A DNA stretch of 64,000 bases from Pseudomonas thermotolerans DSM 14292 (GCF_000364625.1 NZ_KB822605.1:104474-168473), one strand, 5' to 3'; counted from the first letter of the stretch, positions 9,623 through 20,907 are shown. Notes: generated by a model from the sequence alone, not told the origin. Numbers and translations are program-made.

Positions 9623-10852
9623 ATGGAACAGTCGATCAAGACCTTGCGCTTCACCCTTGCCGCCCTGCCGCTGATCCTCCTGGCCGCCTGCGGTCAGGGT
9701 CAGAGCACCAGCGCCGGCGGAGCGCCGGCGCCCAAGGTGAGCGTCGCAGCGGTGATCCAGCAACCGATCAACGAATGGGACGAGCTCACCGGCCGCCTGG
9801 AGGCGCCGGAGTCCGTGGTGGTCCGCCCGCGGGTCTCCGGCTACATCGACAGGGTGGCCTTCACCGAGGGCGCCCTGGTGAAGAAGGGCGACCTGCTGTT
9901 CCAGATCGATCCACGCCCCTTCGAGGCCGAGGTCAGGCGCCTCGAGGCCCAGCTGCAGCAGGCCCGCGCCAACCTCGCCCAGGCCGAGAACGAGGCCCGC
10001 CGCGGCGAGCGCCTGCGCGCCAGCAACGCGATCTCGGCCGAACTGGCCGACGCCCGGGCCAGCGCCGCACTGCAGGCGCGGGCCGAGGTGGCGGCGATCC
10101 AGGCCGGCCTGGAGGCGGCGCGTCTGAATCTGGAGTTCACCCGGGTCACCGCGCCCATCGACGGCCGCGTCAGCCGCGCTGAGGTGACCACCGGAAACCT
10201 GGTCAATGCGGGAGAAACCCGCCTCACCAGCCTGGTCTCCACCGACAAGGTGTACGCCTACTTCGATGCCGACGAACGCATCTACCTGAAGTACCAGGAA
10301 CTCTCCCGCGATGGCCAGCGCAGCGACTCCACCCCCGTCTACCTCGGCCTGTCCGACGAGGACGGTTTTCCCCACGAGGGGCGCATGGACTTCATGGACA
10401 ACCAGGTAGACCCGCGCACCGGCACCATCCGCGGCCGGGCGGTTTTCGACAACCGCGACGGGCGCTTCACCCCCGGCCTCTACGTCCGCCTGCGCCTGGT
10501 CGGCAGCGCCACCTATGACGCTGCGCTGATCAAGGACGAGGCGGTCGGCACCGATCTCGGCAAGAAGTTCGTGCTGACCCTCGCCGACGACGGCACCGTG
10601 GCCTACCGGGCCGTCGAGCTGGGACCGCGGCTCGAGGGCCTGCGCATCGTCCGCAAGGGCCTGCGCAAGGGCGAGAAGATCGTCGTCAACGGTCTGCAGC
10701 GCGCCCGGCCGGGCATGCAGGTGACCCCCGAGGACGTGCCCATGGCCGACGAGCAGACCCTCGCCAATCTGGCCCGCCAGCGCCAGGCGGTGGACGAGAG
10801 CCTGCCGGACCGCGTCGCCCAACACCCGAAACCGGCCAGTCCGCGCGGCTGA
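9623..10852 (+). CDS. mexE: RND efflux periplasmic adaptor MexE
   Basis: A 409-residue membrane-fusion protein. The N-terminus is a lipoprotein signal with lipobox LLAAC (about residues 19-23), so it is probably anchored in the inner membrane facing the periplasm. It has the biotinyl-lipoyl-like segments (VVVRPRVSGYIDRVAF and ITAPIDGRVSRAEV-type), a coiled-coil hairpin between them (residues about 100-175, rich in Ala/Glu/Arg/Gln), and a beta-barrel domain. It links MexF to OprN. First gene of mexEF-oprN, downstream of mexT. Confidence 0.93.
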   Translation: MEQSIKTLRFTLAALPLILLAACGQGQSTSAGGAPAPKVSVAAVIQQPINEWDELTGRLEAPESVVVRPRVSGYIDRVAFTEGALVKKGDLLFQIDPRPFEAEVRRLEAQLQQARANLAQAENEARRGERLRASNAISAELADARASAALQARAEVAAIQAGLEAARLNLEFTRVTAPIDGRVSRAEVTTGNLVNAGETRLTSLVSTDKVYAYFDADERIYLKYQELSRDGQRSDSTPVYLGLSDEDGFPHEGRMDFMDNQVDPRTGTIRGRAVFDNRDGRFTPGLYVRLRLVGSATYDAALIKDEAVGTDLGKKFVLTLADDGTVAYRAVELGPRLEGLRIVRKGLRKGEKIVVNGLQRARPGMQVTPEDVPMADEQTLANLARQRQAVDESLPDRVAQHPKPASPRG

Positions 10853-10864
10853 CGGCGCCATCAC

Positions 10865-10887
10865 CCCTCTCCCCTGACTGGAGAGGG
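10865..10887. repeat. Intra-operon inverted repeat between mexE and mexF
   Basis: CCCTCTCC and GGAGAGGG form an 8-bp perfect stem with a 7-base loop in the 112-bp gap between mexE and mexF. There is no T tract, so it is unlikely to be a full terminator. It could affect mRNA stability or the mexE/mexF ratio. Confidence 0.5.
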
Positions 10888-10964
10888 AAGTGGAAGAGCA
10901 CCGAAACACCCCAATGCGACTCCGCCCCCGGCGGAGCCGCTCGCCCTTTGCCAGGTAAAAGACG

Positions 10965-13900
10965 ATGAACTTCTCCCAGTACTTCATCCGGCGCCCGATC
11001 TTCGCCGCCGTGCTGTCGCTGATGATCCTGATCGCCGGAGCCATCGCGGTGTTCCAGCTGCCGATCAGCGAATACCCCGAGGTGGTTCCGCCCACCGTGG
11101 TGGTGCGCGCCAACTATCCCGGCGCCAACCCCAAGGTGATCGGCGAGACCGTCGCCTCACCGCTGGAACAGGCCATCGTCGGCGTGGAAGGCATGCTCTA
11201 CATGTCCTCGCAATCCACCGCCGACGGCCGGATGACCCTGACCATCACCTTCGCCCTCGGCACCGACCTGGACAACGCCCAGGTACAGGTGCAGAACCGG
11301 GTCACCCGCACCGAGCCGCAGCTGCCTGAGGAAGTGACGCGCCTGGGCATCACCGTGGACAAGGCCTCCCCCGACCTGACCATGGTGGTGCACCTGACTT
11401 CGCCGGATGACCGCTACGACATGCTCTACCTGTCCAACTACGCCGTGCTCAACATCAAGGACGAGCTGGCCAGGCTGGACGGCGTGGGCGACGTGCAGCT
11501 GTTCGGCATGGGCGACTACTCGCTGCGCGTCTGGCTCGATCCGAACAAGGTGGCCTCGCGCAACCTCACCGCCAGCGACGTGGTCGCCGCCATTCGCGAG
11601 CAGAACCGCCAGGTCGCCGCCGGGGTCCTCGGCGCTCCGCCGGCCCCATCCGACATCAGTTTCCAGATGTCGATCAACACGCAGGGGCGGCTGGTCTCCG
11701 AGGAGGAGTTCGAGAACATCATCATCCGCGTCGGCGAGCACGGCGAGATCACCCGGCTGCGCGACATCGCCCGGGTCGAGCTGGGCTCCAACCGCTACTC
11801 CCTGCGCTCGTTGCTCAACAACCAGCCGGCCGTATCCATCCCGGTATTCCAGCGCCCCGGCTCCAATGCCATCGACATCTCCAACCGGGTGCGCGCCAAG
11901 ATGGCCGAGCTCAAACAGAGCTTCCCGGAAGGCATGGACTACGAGATCGTCTACGATCCAACCGTCTTCGTGCGCGGCTCCATTGAGGCGGTGGTGCATA
12001 CCCTGCTGGAAGCCATCGTCCTGGTGGTGCTGGTGGTGATCCTGTTCCTGCAGACCTGGCGCGCCTCGATCATCCCGCTGGCCGCGGTGCCGGTGTCGCT
12101 GATCGGCACCTTCGCGGTGATGCACCTGTTCGGCTTCTCCCTCAACGCCCTATCGCTGTTCGGCCTGGTGCTGGCGATCGGCATCGTGGTGGACGACGCC
12201 ATCGTGGTGGTGGAGAACGTCGAGCGGCACATCGGCCTTGGCAAGACGCCGGTGCAGGCGGCGCGCGACGCCATGCGCGAGGTCACCGGGCCGATCATCG
12301 CCATCGCCCTGGTGCTCTGCGCGGTGTTCGTGCCGACGGCGTTCATCTCCGGCCTGTCCGGGCAGTTCTACCAGCAGTTCGCGCTGACCGTGGCGATCTC
12401 CACGGTGATCTCGGCGTTCAACTCGCTGACCCTCTCCCCGGCCCTCGCCGCCATCCTGCTGAAGAGCCACGACGCGCCCAAGGACCGTTTCTCGCAGCTG
12501 CTCGAGCGGCTCCTCGGCAACTGGCTGTTCAGGCCCTTCAACCGCCTGTTCGAGCGCACCGGCCACGGCTACGTCGGCATCGTGCAGCAGGTCCTGCGCA
12601 AGAGCGGCATCGCCGTCGCGCTCTACGGTGGTCTGCTGGCCCTCACCTGGCTGGGCCTGAGCACCACGCCGACCGGCTTCGTGCCGGCTCAGGACAAGCA
12701 GTACCTGGTGGCCATCGCCCAACTGCCGGACGCAGCGACCCTCGACCGCACCGAGGCGGTGATCAAGCGCATGGCGGAGATCGCCGGCCAGCATCCGGGC
12801 ATCGAGAACACCGTGCAGTTCCCGGGGCTGTCCATCAACGGTTTCACCAACAGCCCGAACAGCGGCATCGTGTTCACTCCGCTGAAGCCCTTCGCGGAGC
12901 GGCGTGATCCCGCATTGAGCGGGGCGGCCATCGCCGCTGAGCTCAACCGGCAGTTCGCCGACATTCAGGAAGCCCGCATCGCCATCTTCCCGCCACCACC
13001 GGTGCGCGGTCTTGGCACCATCGGCGGCTTCCGAGTGCAGGTCGAGGACCGCGGCGGCCTGGGCTACGAGGCGCTGTACCAGGAGGTGCAGAACGTCATT
13101 GCCAAGAGCCGCGAGGTGCCCGAGCTGGCCGGCCTGTTCACCACCTATCAGGTGAACGTGCCCCAGGTGGATGCCGCCATCGACCGCGAGAAGGCCAAGA
13201 CCCACGGCGTGGAGATCGATGACATCTTCACCACCCTGCAGGTCTACCTGGGCTCGCTGTACGCCAACGACTTCAACCGTTTCGGGCGCACCTACCAAGT
13301 CAACGTCCAGGCCGAGCAGCAGTTCCGCCTCGAGCCCGAGCAGATCGGCCAGCTCAAGGTGCGCAACAACCGCGGCGAAATGGTGCCGCTGGCCACCTTC
13401 ATCAAGGTGAGCGACACCTCCGGACCCGACCGGGTGATGCACTACAACGGCTTCATCACCGCCGAGATCAACGGCGCCGCGGCCCCGGGCTACAGCTCCG
13501 GGCAGGCCAAGGCGGCGATGGAACGGCTGCTGGAGCAAGAACTGCCCAACGGCATGACCTACGAATGGACCGATCTGACCTACCAGCAGATCCTCGCCGG
13601 CAACTCGGCGATCTACATCTTCCCGCTCTGCGTGCTGCTGGTGTTCCTGGTGCTCTCCGCGCTCTACGAGAGCTGGAGCCTGCCGCTGGCGGTGATCTTG
13701 ATCGTGCCCATGACCCTGCTCTCGGCGATCACCGGGGTGATCCTGGCCGGCAGCGACAACAACATCTTCACCCAGATCGGCCTGATCGTGCTGGTGGGCC
13801 TGGCGTGCAAGAACGCCATCCTCATCGTCGAGTTCGCCAAGGACAAGGAGGCCGAGGGCCTGCCCCCCTGGGACGCCGTGCTGGAAGCCTGCCGCCTGCG

Positions 13901-14135
13901 GCTGCGGCCGATCCTGATGACTTCCATCGCCTTCATCATGGGCGTGGTACCGCTGGTGCTGTCCACCGGGGCCGGTGCCGAGATGCGCCATGCCATGGGC
14001 GTGGCGGTGTTCAGCGGGATGATCGGGGTGACCTTCTTCGGGCTGCTGCTGACCCCGGTGTTCTACGTACTGATTCGTGACTTCGTGGCCGGGCGCCAGG
14101 CCCGCAAGGCCCGACTGCTGGAGGTACAAGCATGA
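10965..14135 (+). CDS. mexF: RND multidrug efflux transporter MexF
   Basis: A 1056-residue inner-membrane proton-driven pump, the normal size for HAE-1 RND transporters. It begins MNFSQYFIRRPIFAAVLSL (TM1) and has two repeats of six TM helices with large periplasmic loops. The proton-relay aspartates are in GIVVDDAIVVVENVERH (TM4), with the corresponding lysine in GLACKNAILIVEFAK (TM10). FVPAQDKQYLVAIAQLP is in the second periplasmic loop. Its nearest known relative is MexF, which exports chloramphenicol, fluoroquinolones, trimethoprim and some quorum-signal precursors. The stop overlaps the oprN start by 4 bp. Confidence 0.95.
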   Translation: MNFSQYFIRRPIFAAVLSLMILIAGAIAVFQLPISEYPEVVPPTVVVRANYPGANPKVIGETVASPLEQAIVGVEGMLYMSSQSTADGRMTLTITFALGTDLDNAQVQVQNRVTRTEPQLPEEVTRLGITVDKASPDLTMVVHLTSPDDRYDMLYLSNYAVLNIKDELARLDGVGDVQLFGMGDYSLRVWLDPNKVASRNLTASDVVAAIREQNRQVAAGVLGAPPAPSDISFQMSINTQGRLVSEEEFENIIIRVGEHGEITRLRDIARVELGSNRYSLRSLLNNQPAVSIPVFQRPGSNAIDISNRVRAKMAELKQSFPEGMDYEIVYDPTVFVRGSIEAVVHTLLEAIVLVVLVVILFLQTWRASIIPLAAVPVSLIGTFAVMHLFGFSLNALSLFGLVLAIGIVVDDAIVVVENVERHIGLGKTPVQAARDAMREVTGPIIAIALVLCAVFVPTAFISGLSGQFYQQFALTVAISTVISAFNSLTLSPALAAILLKSHDAPKDRFSQLLERLLGNWLFRPFNRLFERTGHGYVGIVQQVLRKSGIAVALYGGLLALTWLGLSTTPTGFVPAQDKQYLVAIAQLPDAATLDRTEAVIKRMAEIAGQHPGIENTVQFPGLSINGFTNSPNSGIVFTPLKPFAERRDPALSGAAIAAELNRQFADIQEARIAIFPPPPVRGLGTIGGFRVQVEDRGGLGYEALYQEVQNVIAKSREVPELAGLFTTYQVNVPQVDAAIDREKAKTHGVEIDDIFTTLQVYLGSLYANDFNRFGRTYQVNVQAEQQFRLEPEQIGQLKVRNNRGEMVPLATFIKVSDTSGPDRVMHYNGFITAEINGAAAPGYSSGQAKAAMERLLEQELPNGMTYEWTDLTYQQILAGNSAIYIFPLCVLLVFLVLSALYESWSLPLAVILIVPMTLLSAITGVILAGSDNNIFTQIGLIVLVGLACKNAILIVEFAKDKEAEGLPPWDAVLEACRLRLRPILMTSIAFIMGVVPLVLSTGAGAEMRHAMGVAVFSGMIGVTFFGLLLTPVFYVLIRDFVAGRQARKARLLEVQA

Positions 14136-15559
14136 CCGTCGTAGCCTTCTCCCCCCGCGCGGGCCTGCGCGTCCTGGGCCTCGGCGCCCTGGCCCTAGCG
14201 CTCGGCGCCTGCGCGGTCGGCCCCGATTACCGCGAGCCGGATATCGAGCCGGCCCGGCTGACCAGCGCCGATTCCGACCAGTACGACCGAGCACGCTTCG
14301 AGGCGTCCTGGTGGCGGCAGTTCGAGGACCCGACCCTGGACAGCCTGGTCGACCAGGCCCTGCGCGAGAACCGCGAGCTGCGCCTGGCTTTCGCCCGCCT
14401 GCAGGCGGCCAGGGCGATCCGCGACGATGTCGGCAACGACCAGCTGCCGGTGATCACCAGCGGCGTCGGTGCCACCATCGGCAAGGGCCAGCAGCCCGGC
14501 CTCGGCGAGGACCGGGTGAACAGCGAGCGCTACGACCTGGGCCTGGACATGGCCTGGGAGCTCGACCTGTTCGGCCGCATCCAGCGCCAGATCGAGGCCA
14601 GTGAGGCGGAGATCGGCGCCGCCGCGGCCGAGCTGCAGCAGCTGCAGGTCAGCCTGATCGCCGAACTGGTGGATGCCTACGGCAGCCTGCGTGGTGCTCA
14701 GCTGCGCGAACAGATCGCCCGCGACAACCTGGCGAACCAGCGCGAGTCCCGCCAGCTCACCGAGCGCCTCTACGAAGCCGGCGTGGGCAGCGAGCTGGAC
14801 GTACTGCGCGCCGATGCCCGCCTGGCCGCCACCGAGGCCAGCCTGCCGCAGCTGCAGGCCGAGGCCGTGCGGGCACGCAACCGTATCGCCACCCTGCTCG
14901 GCCAGCGTCCCGAACAGCTCAGCGTGGACCTGTCGCCGCGGCCCCTGCCGGCCATCGCCAAGGCCCTGCCGATCGGCGATCCCGGCGAGTTGCTGCGCCG
15001 CCGTCCGGACATCCGCGCCGCGGAGCGCCGGCTCGCCGCGGCCACCGCCAACGTCGGGGTGGCTACCGCCGACCTGTTCCCGCGGGTCAGCCTGTCCGGC
15101 TTCCTCGGCTTCACCGCCGGGCGCGGTTCGCAGCTGGGCTCCTCCGCGGCGCGGGCCTGGAGCGTGACGCCGAGCATCACCTGGGCGGCCTTCGACCTCG
15201 GCAGCGTACGAGCCCGCCTGCGCGGCGCCAGGGCCGAGGCCGACGGCGCCCTGGCCGAGTACGAGCAGCAGGTGCTGCTGGCCCTGGAGGAGTCCGAGAA
15301 CGCCTTCAGCGACTACGCCAAGCGCCAGCAGCGCCTGCTCTCCCTGGTCCGCCAGAGCGAAGCCAGCCGCGCCGCGGCCGAGCAGGCGGCAATCCGCTAC
15401 CGGGAAGGCACCGTGGACTTCCTGGTGCTGCTGGATGCCGAGCGCGAACGCCTGGCCGCCGAGGATGCCCAGGCCCAGGCGGAAGTTGAGCTGTATCGCG
15501 GCATCGTTGCCATCTACAAGGCACTCGGCGGCGGCTGGAACGCCCAGCCCACCTCCTGA
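14132..15559 (+). CDS. oprN: Outer-membrane efflux channel OprN
   Basis: A 475-residue NodT/TolC-family outer-membrane factor. It has a lipoprotein signal with lipobox LGAC (near residues 26-29), then VGPDYREP, the usual start of the mature protein. Two repeated outer-membrane-factor domains follow (WWRQFEDPTLDSLVDQAL; RRRPDIRAAERRLAAATANVGVATADLFP), and the conserved FDLGSVRARLRGARAE is present. It forms the trimeric exit duct for MexEF. The operon order and 4-bp overlap with mexF match mexEF-oprN. Confidence 0.94.
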   Translation: MTVVAFSPRAGLRVLGLGALALALGACAVGPDYREPDIEPARLTSADSDQYDRARFEASWWRQFEDPTLDSLVDQALRENRELRLAFARLQAARAIRDDVGNDQLPVITSGVGATIGKGQQPGLGEDRVNSERYDLGLDMAWELDLFGRIQRQIEASEAEIGAAAAELQQLQVSLIAELVDAYGSLRGAQLREQIARDNLANQRESRQLTERLYEAGVGSELDVLRADARLAATEASLPQLQAEAVRARNRIATLLGQRPEQLSVDLSPRPLPAIAKALPIGDPGELLRRRPDIRAAERRLAAATANVGVATADLFPRVSLSGFLGFTAGRGSQLGSSAARAWSVTPSITWAAFDLGSVRARLRGARAEADGALAEYEQQVLLALEESENAFSDYAKRQQRLLSLVRQSEASRAAAEQAAIRYREGTVDFLVLLDAERERLAAEDAQAQAEVELYRGIVAIYKALGGGWNAQPTS

Positions 15560-15578
15560 GCTATTCCCTCCCGCCCTT

Positions 15579-15612
15579 GCCCGTGGTCCGATTCCCCGCC
15601 ACGGGCTTTTTT
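15579..15612 (+). terminator. Rho-independent terminator after oprN
   Basis: GCCCGTGG / CCACGGGC stem (8 bp) with a 12-base loop followed by six T residues, 20 bp after the oprN stop. It closes the mexEF-oprN operon before tusD. Confidence 0.85.
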
Positions 15613-15715
15613 GTGCCCGCGCGGCGCCATTGGGGGGGCAGAAAAAGCCGCCGCGGGGATTTCTCCGCCGCGATCTCCGGTATCATTCCGCCCCACAGCC
15701 TGCACCGGACCGCCC

Positions 15716-16108
15716 ATGAAGTTCGCCATCGCCCTCTTCTCCCCGCCCCATGCGCCCGCCTCGCGCCGCGCCCTGCGCTTCGCCCAAGCGGTGCTGGACG
15801 GCGGTCACGAGATCGTCCGCCTGTTCTTCTACCAGGACGGCGTGCACAGCGCCTCGGCCAGCGTGGTCACCCCCCAGGACGAGCTGGACAGCGCCGCCGA
15901 ATGGCGCGCCTTCGTCAGCCGGCACCAGCTGGATGGCGTGGTGTGCATCGCCGCGGCACTGCGCCGCGGCGTGCTGAACGAAGAGGAAGCGCGCCGCTAC
16001 GAGCGTGACGCGGCCAACCTGCCGGCGCCCTGGGAGCTGTCCGGCCTCGGCCAGCTGCACGAGGCGGCCCAACTGGCGGACCGCCTGGTCTGCTTCGGAG
16101 GCAACTGA
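15716..16108 (+). CDS. tusD: Sulfurtransferase TusD
   Basis: A 130-residue DsrE-family protein, the usual TusD length. It accepts persulfide sulfur from TusA and hands it to TusE in the relay for 2-thiolation of the wobble uridine (mnm5s2U) of tRNA. The active cysteine is Cys77 in VVCIAAALRRGV, matching E. coli Cys78. The start at 15716 gives the family N-terminus MKFAIALFSPP; longer upstream extensions run through non-coding sequence. First gene of tusDCB-tusE-ybiB, each spaced by 1 bp or overlapping. Confidence 0.94.
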   Translation: MKFAIALFSPPHAPASRRALRFAQAVLDGGHEIVRLFFYQDGVHSASASVVTPQDELDSAAEWRAFVSRHQLDGVVCIAAALRRGVLNEEEARRYERDAANLPAPWELSGLGQLHEAAQLADRLVCFGGN

Positions 16109-16109
16109 G

Positions 16110-16469
16110 ATGGCCAAGTCGCTGCTGATCGTCAGCCGTCAGGCTCCCTGGGCCGGCCCCGCCGCCCGCGAGGCCCTGGACATCGCTCTGGCCGGAGGAG
16201 CCTTCGATCTACCCATCGGCCTGCTGTTCCTCGACGACGGCGTATTCCAGCTGGTCGCCGGCCAGCAGCCGCAGCGCATCGAGCAGAAGGACCTGGGCGC
16301 CAACCTCCAGGCCCTGCCACTGTTCGGCATCGAATCCCTGTACGCCGCGCGGCACAGCCTCGCCGAGCGCGGACTGACGGAGGAAGCTCTGAGCCTGCCG
16401 GTGCAGGTGCTCGACGATACCGGCCTCGCTGCCCTGCTCGACCAATATGACCAGGTGATCACCCTCTGA
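16110..16469 (+). CDS. tusC: Sulfur relay protein TusC
   Basis: A 119-residue DsrF-like protein with MAKSLLIVSRQAPW at the N-terminus and ALDIALAGGAFDLPIGLLFLDDGV. It is a structural partner in the TusBCD heterohexamer. It starts one base after the tusD stop and its own stop overlaps the tusB start (TGATG). Confidence 0.92.
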   Translation: MAKSLLIVSRQAPWAGPAAREALDIALAGGAFDLPIGLLFLDDGVFQLVAGQQPQRIEQKDLGANLQALPLFGIESLYAARHSLAERGLTEEALSLPVQVLDDTGLAALLDQYDQVITL

Positions 16470-16768
16470 TGGCTACCCTGCACCTGCTTTCCCATTCGCC
16501 CTTCGCCGACGGCCGCCTGAACAGCTGCCTGCGCCTGCTCGGCGCCGCCGACGGCCTGCTGCTGTGCGGCGACGCCGTCTATGCCCTGCAGCCCGGCACC
16601 ACCCAGCTGCAGATCCTGGAGCAGCTGCCTGCAAGCATCGCCCTCTACGTGCTCGAAGAAGACCTGCAGGCCCGCGCCCTGCCAGTGCCGGCGCGCGTCC
16701 AGGCCGTGGACTACCCGGCCTTCGTCGAGCTGTGCGGCCGCTACGCCAAGGTGAACAGCTGGCTATGA
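16469..16768 (+). CDS. tusB: Sulfur relay protein TusB
   Basis: A 99-residue DsrH-like protein starting MATLHLLSHSPF and containing GLLLCGDAVYALQPG, both typical of TusB. It completes the TusBCD complex. It overlaps tusC by one base and tusE by four (ATGA), indicating coupled translation. Confidence 0.92.
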   Translation: MATLHLLSHSPFADGRLNSCLRLLGAADGLLLCGDAVYALQPGTTQLQILEQLPASIALYVLEEDLQARALPVPARVQAVDYPAFVELCGRYAKVNSWL

Positions 16769-17100
16769 GCATGCTGAGCCTTGGCGAGCGCCAGATTCCT
16801 CTGGACAAGGACGGCTACCTGGTCGACCGGAACGACTGGTCGCCCGAGGTGGCCGAGGCCCTGGCCGCCCAGGAAGGCCTGACCCTGACCCCCGAACACT
16901 GGGAGATCCTCGGACTGCTGCGCGACTTCTACGCCGAGTTCCAGCTGTCGCCGGCGACCCGCCCGCTGATCCGCTACGCCGCCCAGAAGCTCGGCCCTGA
17001 GAAAGGCAACAGCCTGCACCTGAACGCCCTGTTCAAGGGCACTCCCGCGAAACTCGCCGCCAAGCTGGCGGGCCTGCCGAAGCCGACCAACTGCCTATGA
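16765..17100 (+). CDS. tusE: Sulfurtransferase TusE (DsrC family)
   Basis: A 111-residue DsrC-family protein that takes sulfur from TusD and delivers it to MnmA. The C-terminal arm GLPKPTNCL carries the conserved penultimate cysteine (Cys110). WSPEVAEALAAQEGLTLTPEHWEIL and the FYAEFQLSPATRPL region match the family. A start at 16771 is the alternative. Overlaps tusB and the following gene by 4 bp each. Confidence 0.93.
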   Translation: MSMLSLGERQIPLDKDGYLVDRNDWSPEVAEALAAQEGLTLTPEHWEILGLLRDFYAEFQLSPATRPLIRYAAQKLGPEKGNSLHLNALFKGTPAKLAAKLAGLPKPTNCL

Positions 17101-18095
17101 ATCCCGCACCGCTCACTCTGGTCACCCCGGAGGAACATCCCTTCGCCCAGTTCGTCCGCATCCTCGGCAAGGGCAAACGTGGTGCCCGCGACCTGACCCG
17201 TGAGGAAGCCCGTCAGGCCATGGGCCTGCTGCTCGACGGCACGGTGGAGGACACCCAGCTGGGCGCCTTCCTGATGCTGCTGCGCCACAAGGAGGAGAAC
17301 GCCGAGGAGCTGGCCGGCTTCACCGAGGCGGTGCGCGAGCGCTTGCCGAAGCGAGACATCGCCGTGGACCTGGACTGGCCCAGCTACGCCGGCAAGAAGC
17401 GCCACCTGCCCTGGTACCTGCTGGCTGCCAAATGCCTGGCCGGCCAGGGCCTGCGCATCCTCATGCACGGCGGCGGCGCGCACACCGCAGGCCGCCTGTA
17501 CAGCGAGCAACTGCTGGAGCGGCTGGGCATCCCGCTGTGCCGCGACTGGGACGAGGCCGCCCGCGCCCTGGACGCCCGGGGCATCGCCTTCGCCCCGCTG
17601 GTGGACTGGATGCCGCGCCTGCAGTGGATGATCGACCTGCGCAACACCCTCGGCCTGCGCTCGCCGATCCATTCCCTGGCACGCATCCTCAACCCGCTCG
17701 GCGCGCGCTGCTGCCTGCAGAGCATCTTCCACCCCGGCTACCAGGAGCAGCACCGCGAGGCCAGCCGCCTGCTCGGCGACACCGCCCTGGTGATCAAGGG
17801 CGAAGGCGGCGAGATCGAGATCAACCCGGACGCCAGCAGCCATCTTTACGGCACCGCCGGCGGGCAGAGCTGGGACGAGGAATGGCCGCCGCTGTCGCCG
17901 CAGCGCCACGTCAAGCCCGAGCGACTCGACCCGGCCCGGCTGCAGGCCTTCTGGCACGGCGAGGTGGAAGACGACTACGGCCGGCTGGCCGTGCAGGCCA
18001 CCATGGCCCTGGCCCTGCGCGGCCTGGGCACGCCGCGGGACGAGGCCCTGGCCCTGGCCACGCAGTACTGGGAAAGCCGCGACCGCTCGCTCTGA
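17097..18095 (+). CDS. ybiB: YbiB/TrpD2-family protein (anthranilate phosphoribosyltransferase-like, nucleic-acid binding)
   Basis: A 332-residue protein with the glycosyltransferase family 3 fold: an N-terminal helical domain (EEARQAMGLLLDGTVEDTQLG) and the larger domain. HGGGAHTAGR lies where TrpD has its PRPP-binding GTGGD. The E. coli homologue YbiB binds nucleic acid and lacks TrpD activity. It is last in the tus operon with a 4-bp overlap, suggesting a link to tRNA or RNA metabolism that is not established. Confidence 0.85.
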   Translation: MNPAPLTLVTPEEHPFAQFVRILGKGKRGARDLTREEARQAMGLLLDGTVEDTQLGAFLMLLRHKEENAEELAGFTEAVRERLPKRDIAVDLDWPSYAGKKRHLPWYLLAAKCLAGQGLRILMHGGGAHTAGRLYSEQLLERLGIPLCRDWDEAARALDARGIAFAPLVDWMPRLQWMIDLRNTLGLRSPIHSLARILNPLGARCCLQSIFHPGYQEQHREASRLLGDTALVIKGEGGEIEINPDASSHLYGTAGGQSWDEEWPPLSPQRHVKPERLDPARLQAFWHGEVEDDYGRLAVQATMALALRGLGTPRDEALALATQYWESRDRSL

Positions 18096-18103
18096 GCGCA
18101 AAA

Positions 18104-18134
18104 CGAAACGGCCGCCCATCCGGCGGCCGTTTCG
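18104..18134. terminator. Bidirectional terminator between ybiB and cysG
   Basis: CGAAACGGCCGCC / GGCGGCCGTTTCG is a 13-bp perfect stem with a 5-base loop, sitting between the convergent ybiB and cysG stops. A/T bases border it on both sides, although T tracts are short. Confidence 0.75.
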
Positions 18135-18138
18135 CATT

Positions 18139-19533
18139 TCAGGAAATCTGGGCGTCGCCGCCCTGGGCGCCCTCGAACCAGGCCAGCTTGTCGCGCAGCC
18201 TGACCACCTCGCCGACGATCACCAGGGTCGGCGCATGCACCTCATGGCGCGCCACCAGCTCCGGCAGGTCGGCCAGGGTGCCGGTGAACACCCGCTGCTG
18301 GCTGGTGGTGCCCTGCTGCACCAGTGCCGCCGGAGTATCCGCGGCCCGGCCGTGGCGGATCAACTGCGCGCAGATCACCGGCAGGCCGACCAGACCCATG
18401 TAGAACACCAGGGTCTGCCCCGGCGCAACCAGGTCCGCCCACGACAGATCGGTGCTGCCGTCCTTGAGGTGCCCGGTGACGAAACGCACCGACTGGGCAT
18501 GATCGCGATGGGTCAGCGGAATTCCCGCATAGGCCGCACAGCCGCTGGCTGCGGTGATCCCCGGCACCACCTGGAAGGGAATGCCGTGGGCGGCCAGTTC
18601 CTCGATCTCCTCGCCACCGCGGCCGAAGATGAAGGGATCACCACCCTTCAGGCGCAGCACCCGCTTGCCCTGCCGGGCCAGCTCCACCAGCTTCCGGTTG
18701 ATCTGCTCTTGCGGCAGGCTGTGCTCGGCGCGGCGCTTGCCGACGTAGAGGCGCTCGGCGTCGCGGCGGCACAGGTCGAGGATCGCCGGGGCCACCAAGC
18801 GGTCGTAGAGCACTACGTCGGCCTGCTGCATCAGACGCAGGGCGCGGAAGGTGAGCAGATCCGGGTCGCCCGGCCCGGCCCCGACCAGATAAACCTCACC
18901 CAGGGCGCGCGGCGCGGCGCCGGCCAGCCGCTCCTCAAGCAGCCGCTCGGCCTCGGCGGGCTTGCCGGCGAAGACGCTCTCGGCCACCCGGCCCTGGAAC
19001 GCCTCTTCCCAGAACACCCGGCGCTGCTGAACGTCTGGCAGCAGCTGCTTGACCTTGCCGCGGAACTTCTTCGCCAGAACGGCGAGCTGCCCGTAGGCAG
19101 CGGGAATCCAGGTCTCGATCCTGGCGCGTATCAGCCGCGCCAGCACCGGCGCATCGCCGCCACTGGACACTGCCACCAGCAGCGGCGAGCGATCGACGAT
19201 GGCCGGGAAGATCACCGTGCACAGCTGCGGCGCGTCCACCACATTGACCGGAATGCTGCGCGCCTGAGCATCCGTGGACACCTGGGCGTTCAGCGCCGGA
19301 TCGTCGGTGGCGGCGACGGCCAGCACCACGCCGTCCAGATCGCTGGCCTGGTAGCCGCGCCGCAAGGTTTCGGTCGCCAGGCCACGCAGCTCGTCATGGA
19401 CTTCCGGGGCCACCACCCGCAGCGCGGCGCCGGCCCCCGCCAGCAGCCGGGCCTTGCGCAGAGCCACCTCGCCGCCGCCGACCAGCAGCACCGGGCGGCC
19501 CTTGAGGTTGTGGAACAGCGGGAGAAAGTCCAT
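18139..19533 (-). CDS. cysG: Siroheme synthase, trifunctional CysG
   Basis: A 464-residue fusion. The N-terminal half (about 1-200) has [14 protein letters not shown] (NAD-binding; precorrin-2 dehydrogenase and sirohydrochlorin ferrochelatase). The C-terminal half has [20 protein letters not shown] (SAM uroporphyrinogen-III methyltransferase) and [17 protein letters not shown]. It converts uroporphyrinogen III to siroheme, needed by sulfite and nitrite reductases. The start at 19533 gives the family N-terminus [13 protein letters not shown]; an upstream GTG/ATG at 19566 adds 11 unrelated residues. Confidence 0.95.
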   Translation of the reverse strand: MDFLPLFHNLKGRPVLLVGGGEVALRKARLLAGAGAALRVVAPEVHDELRGLATETLRRGYQASDLDGVVLAVAATDDPALNAQVSTDAQARSIPVNVVDAPQLCTVIFPAIVDRSPLLVAVSSGGDAPVLARLIRARIETWIPAAYGQLAVLAKKFRGKVKQLLPDVQQRRVFWEEAFQGRVAESVFAGKPAEAERLLEERLAGAAPRALGEVYLVGAGPGDPDLLTFRALRLMQQADVVLYDRLVAPAILDLCRRDAERLYVGKRRAEHSLPQEQINRKLVELARQGKRVLRLKGGDPFIFGRGGEEIEELAAHGIPFQVVPGITAASGCAAYAGIPLTHRDHAQSVRFVTGHLKDGSTDLSWADLVAPGQTLVFYMGLVGLPVICAQLIRHGRAADTPAALVQQGTTSQQRVFTGTLADLPELVARHEVHAPTLVIVGEVVRLRDKLAWFEGAQGGDAQIS

Positions 19534-19614
19534 GGCGACAGCTCCGGGCGGCAGGCCAGGCTGCAAGCGGAGCTGAAGCGACTTGCAGCCTGGAGCTTGC
19601 AGCGGGTTACGGGT

Positions 19615-20907
<1,293 letters not shown>

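Noticed and set aside
12150..14294. 714-codon minus-strand open frame
   Set aside because: Antisense shadow of mexF, whose RND motifs are unmistakable.
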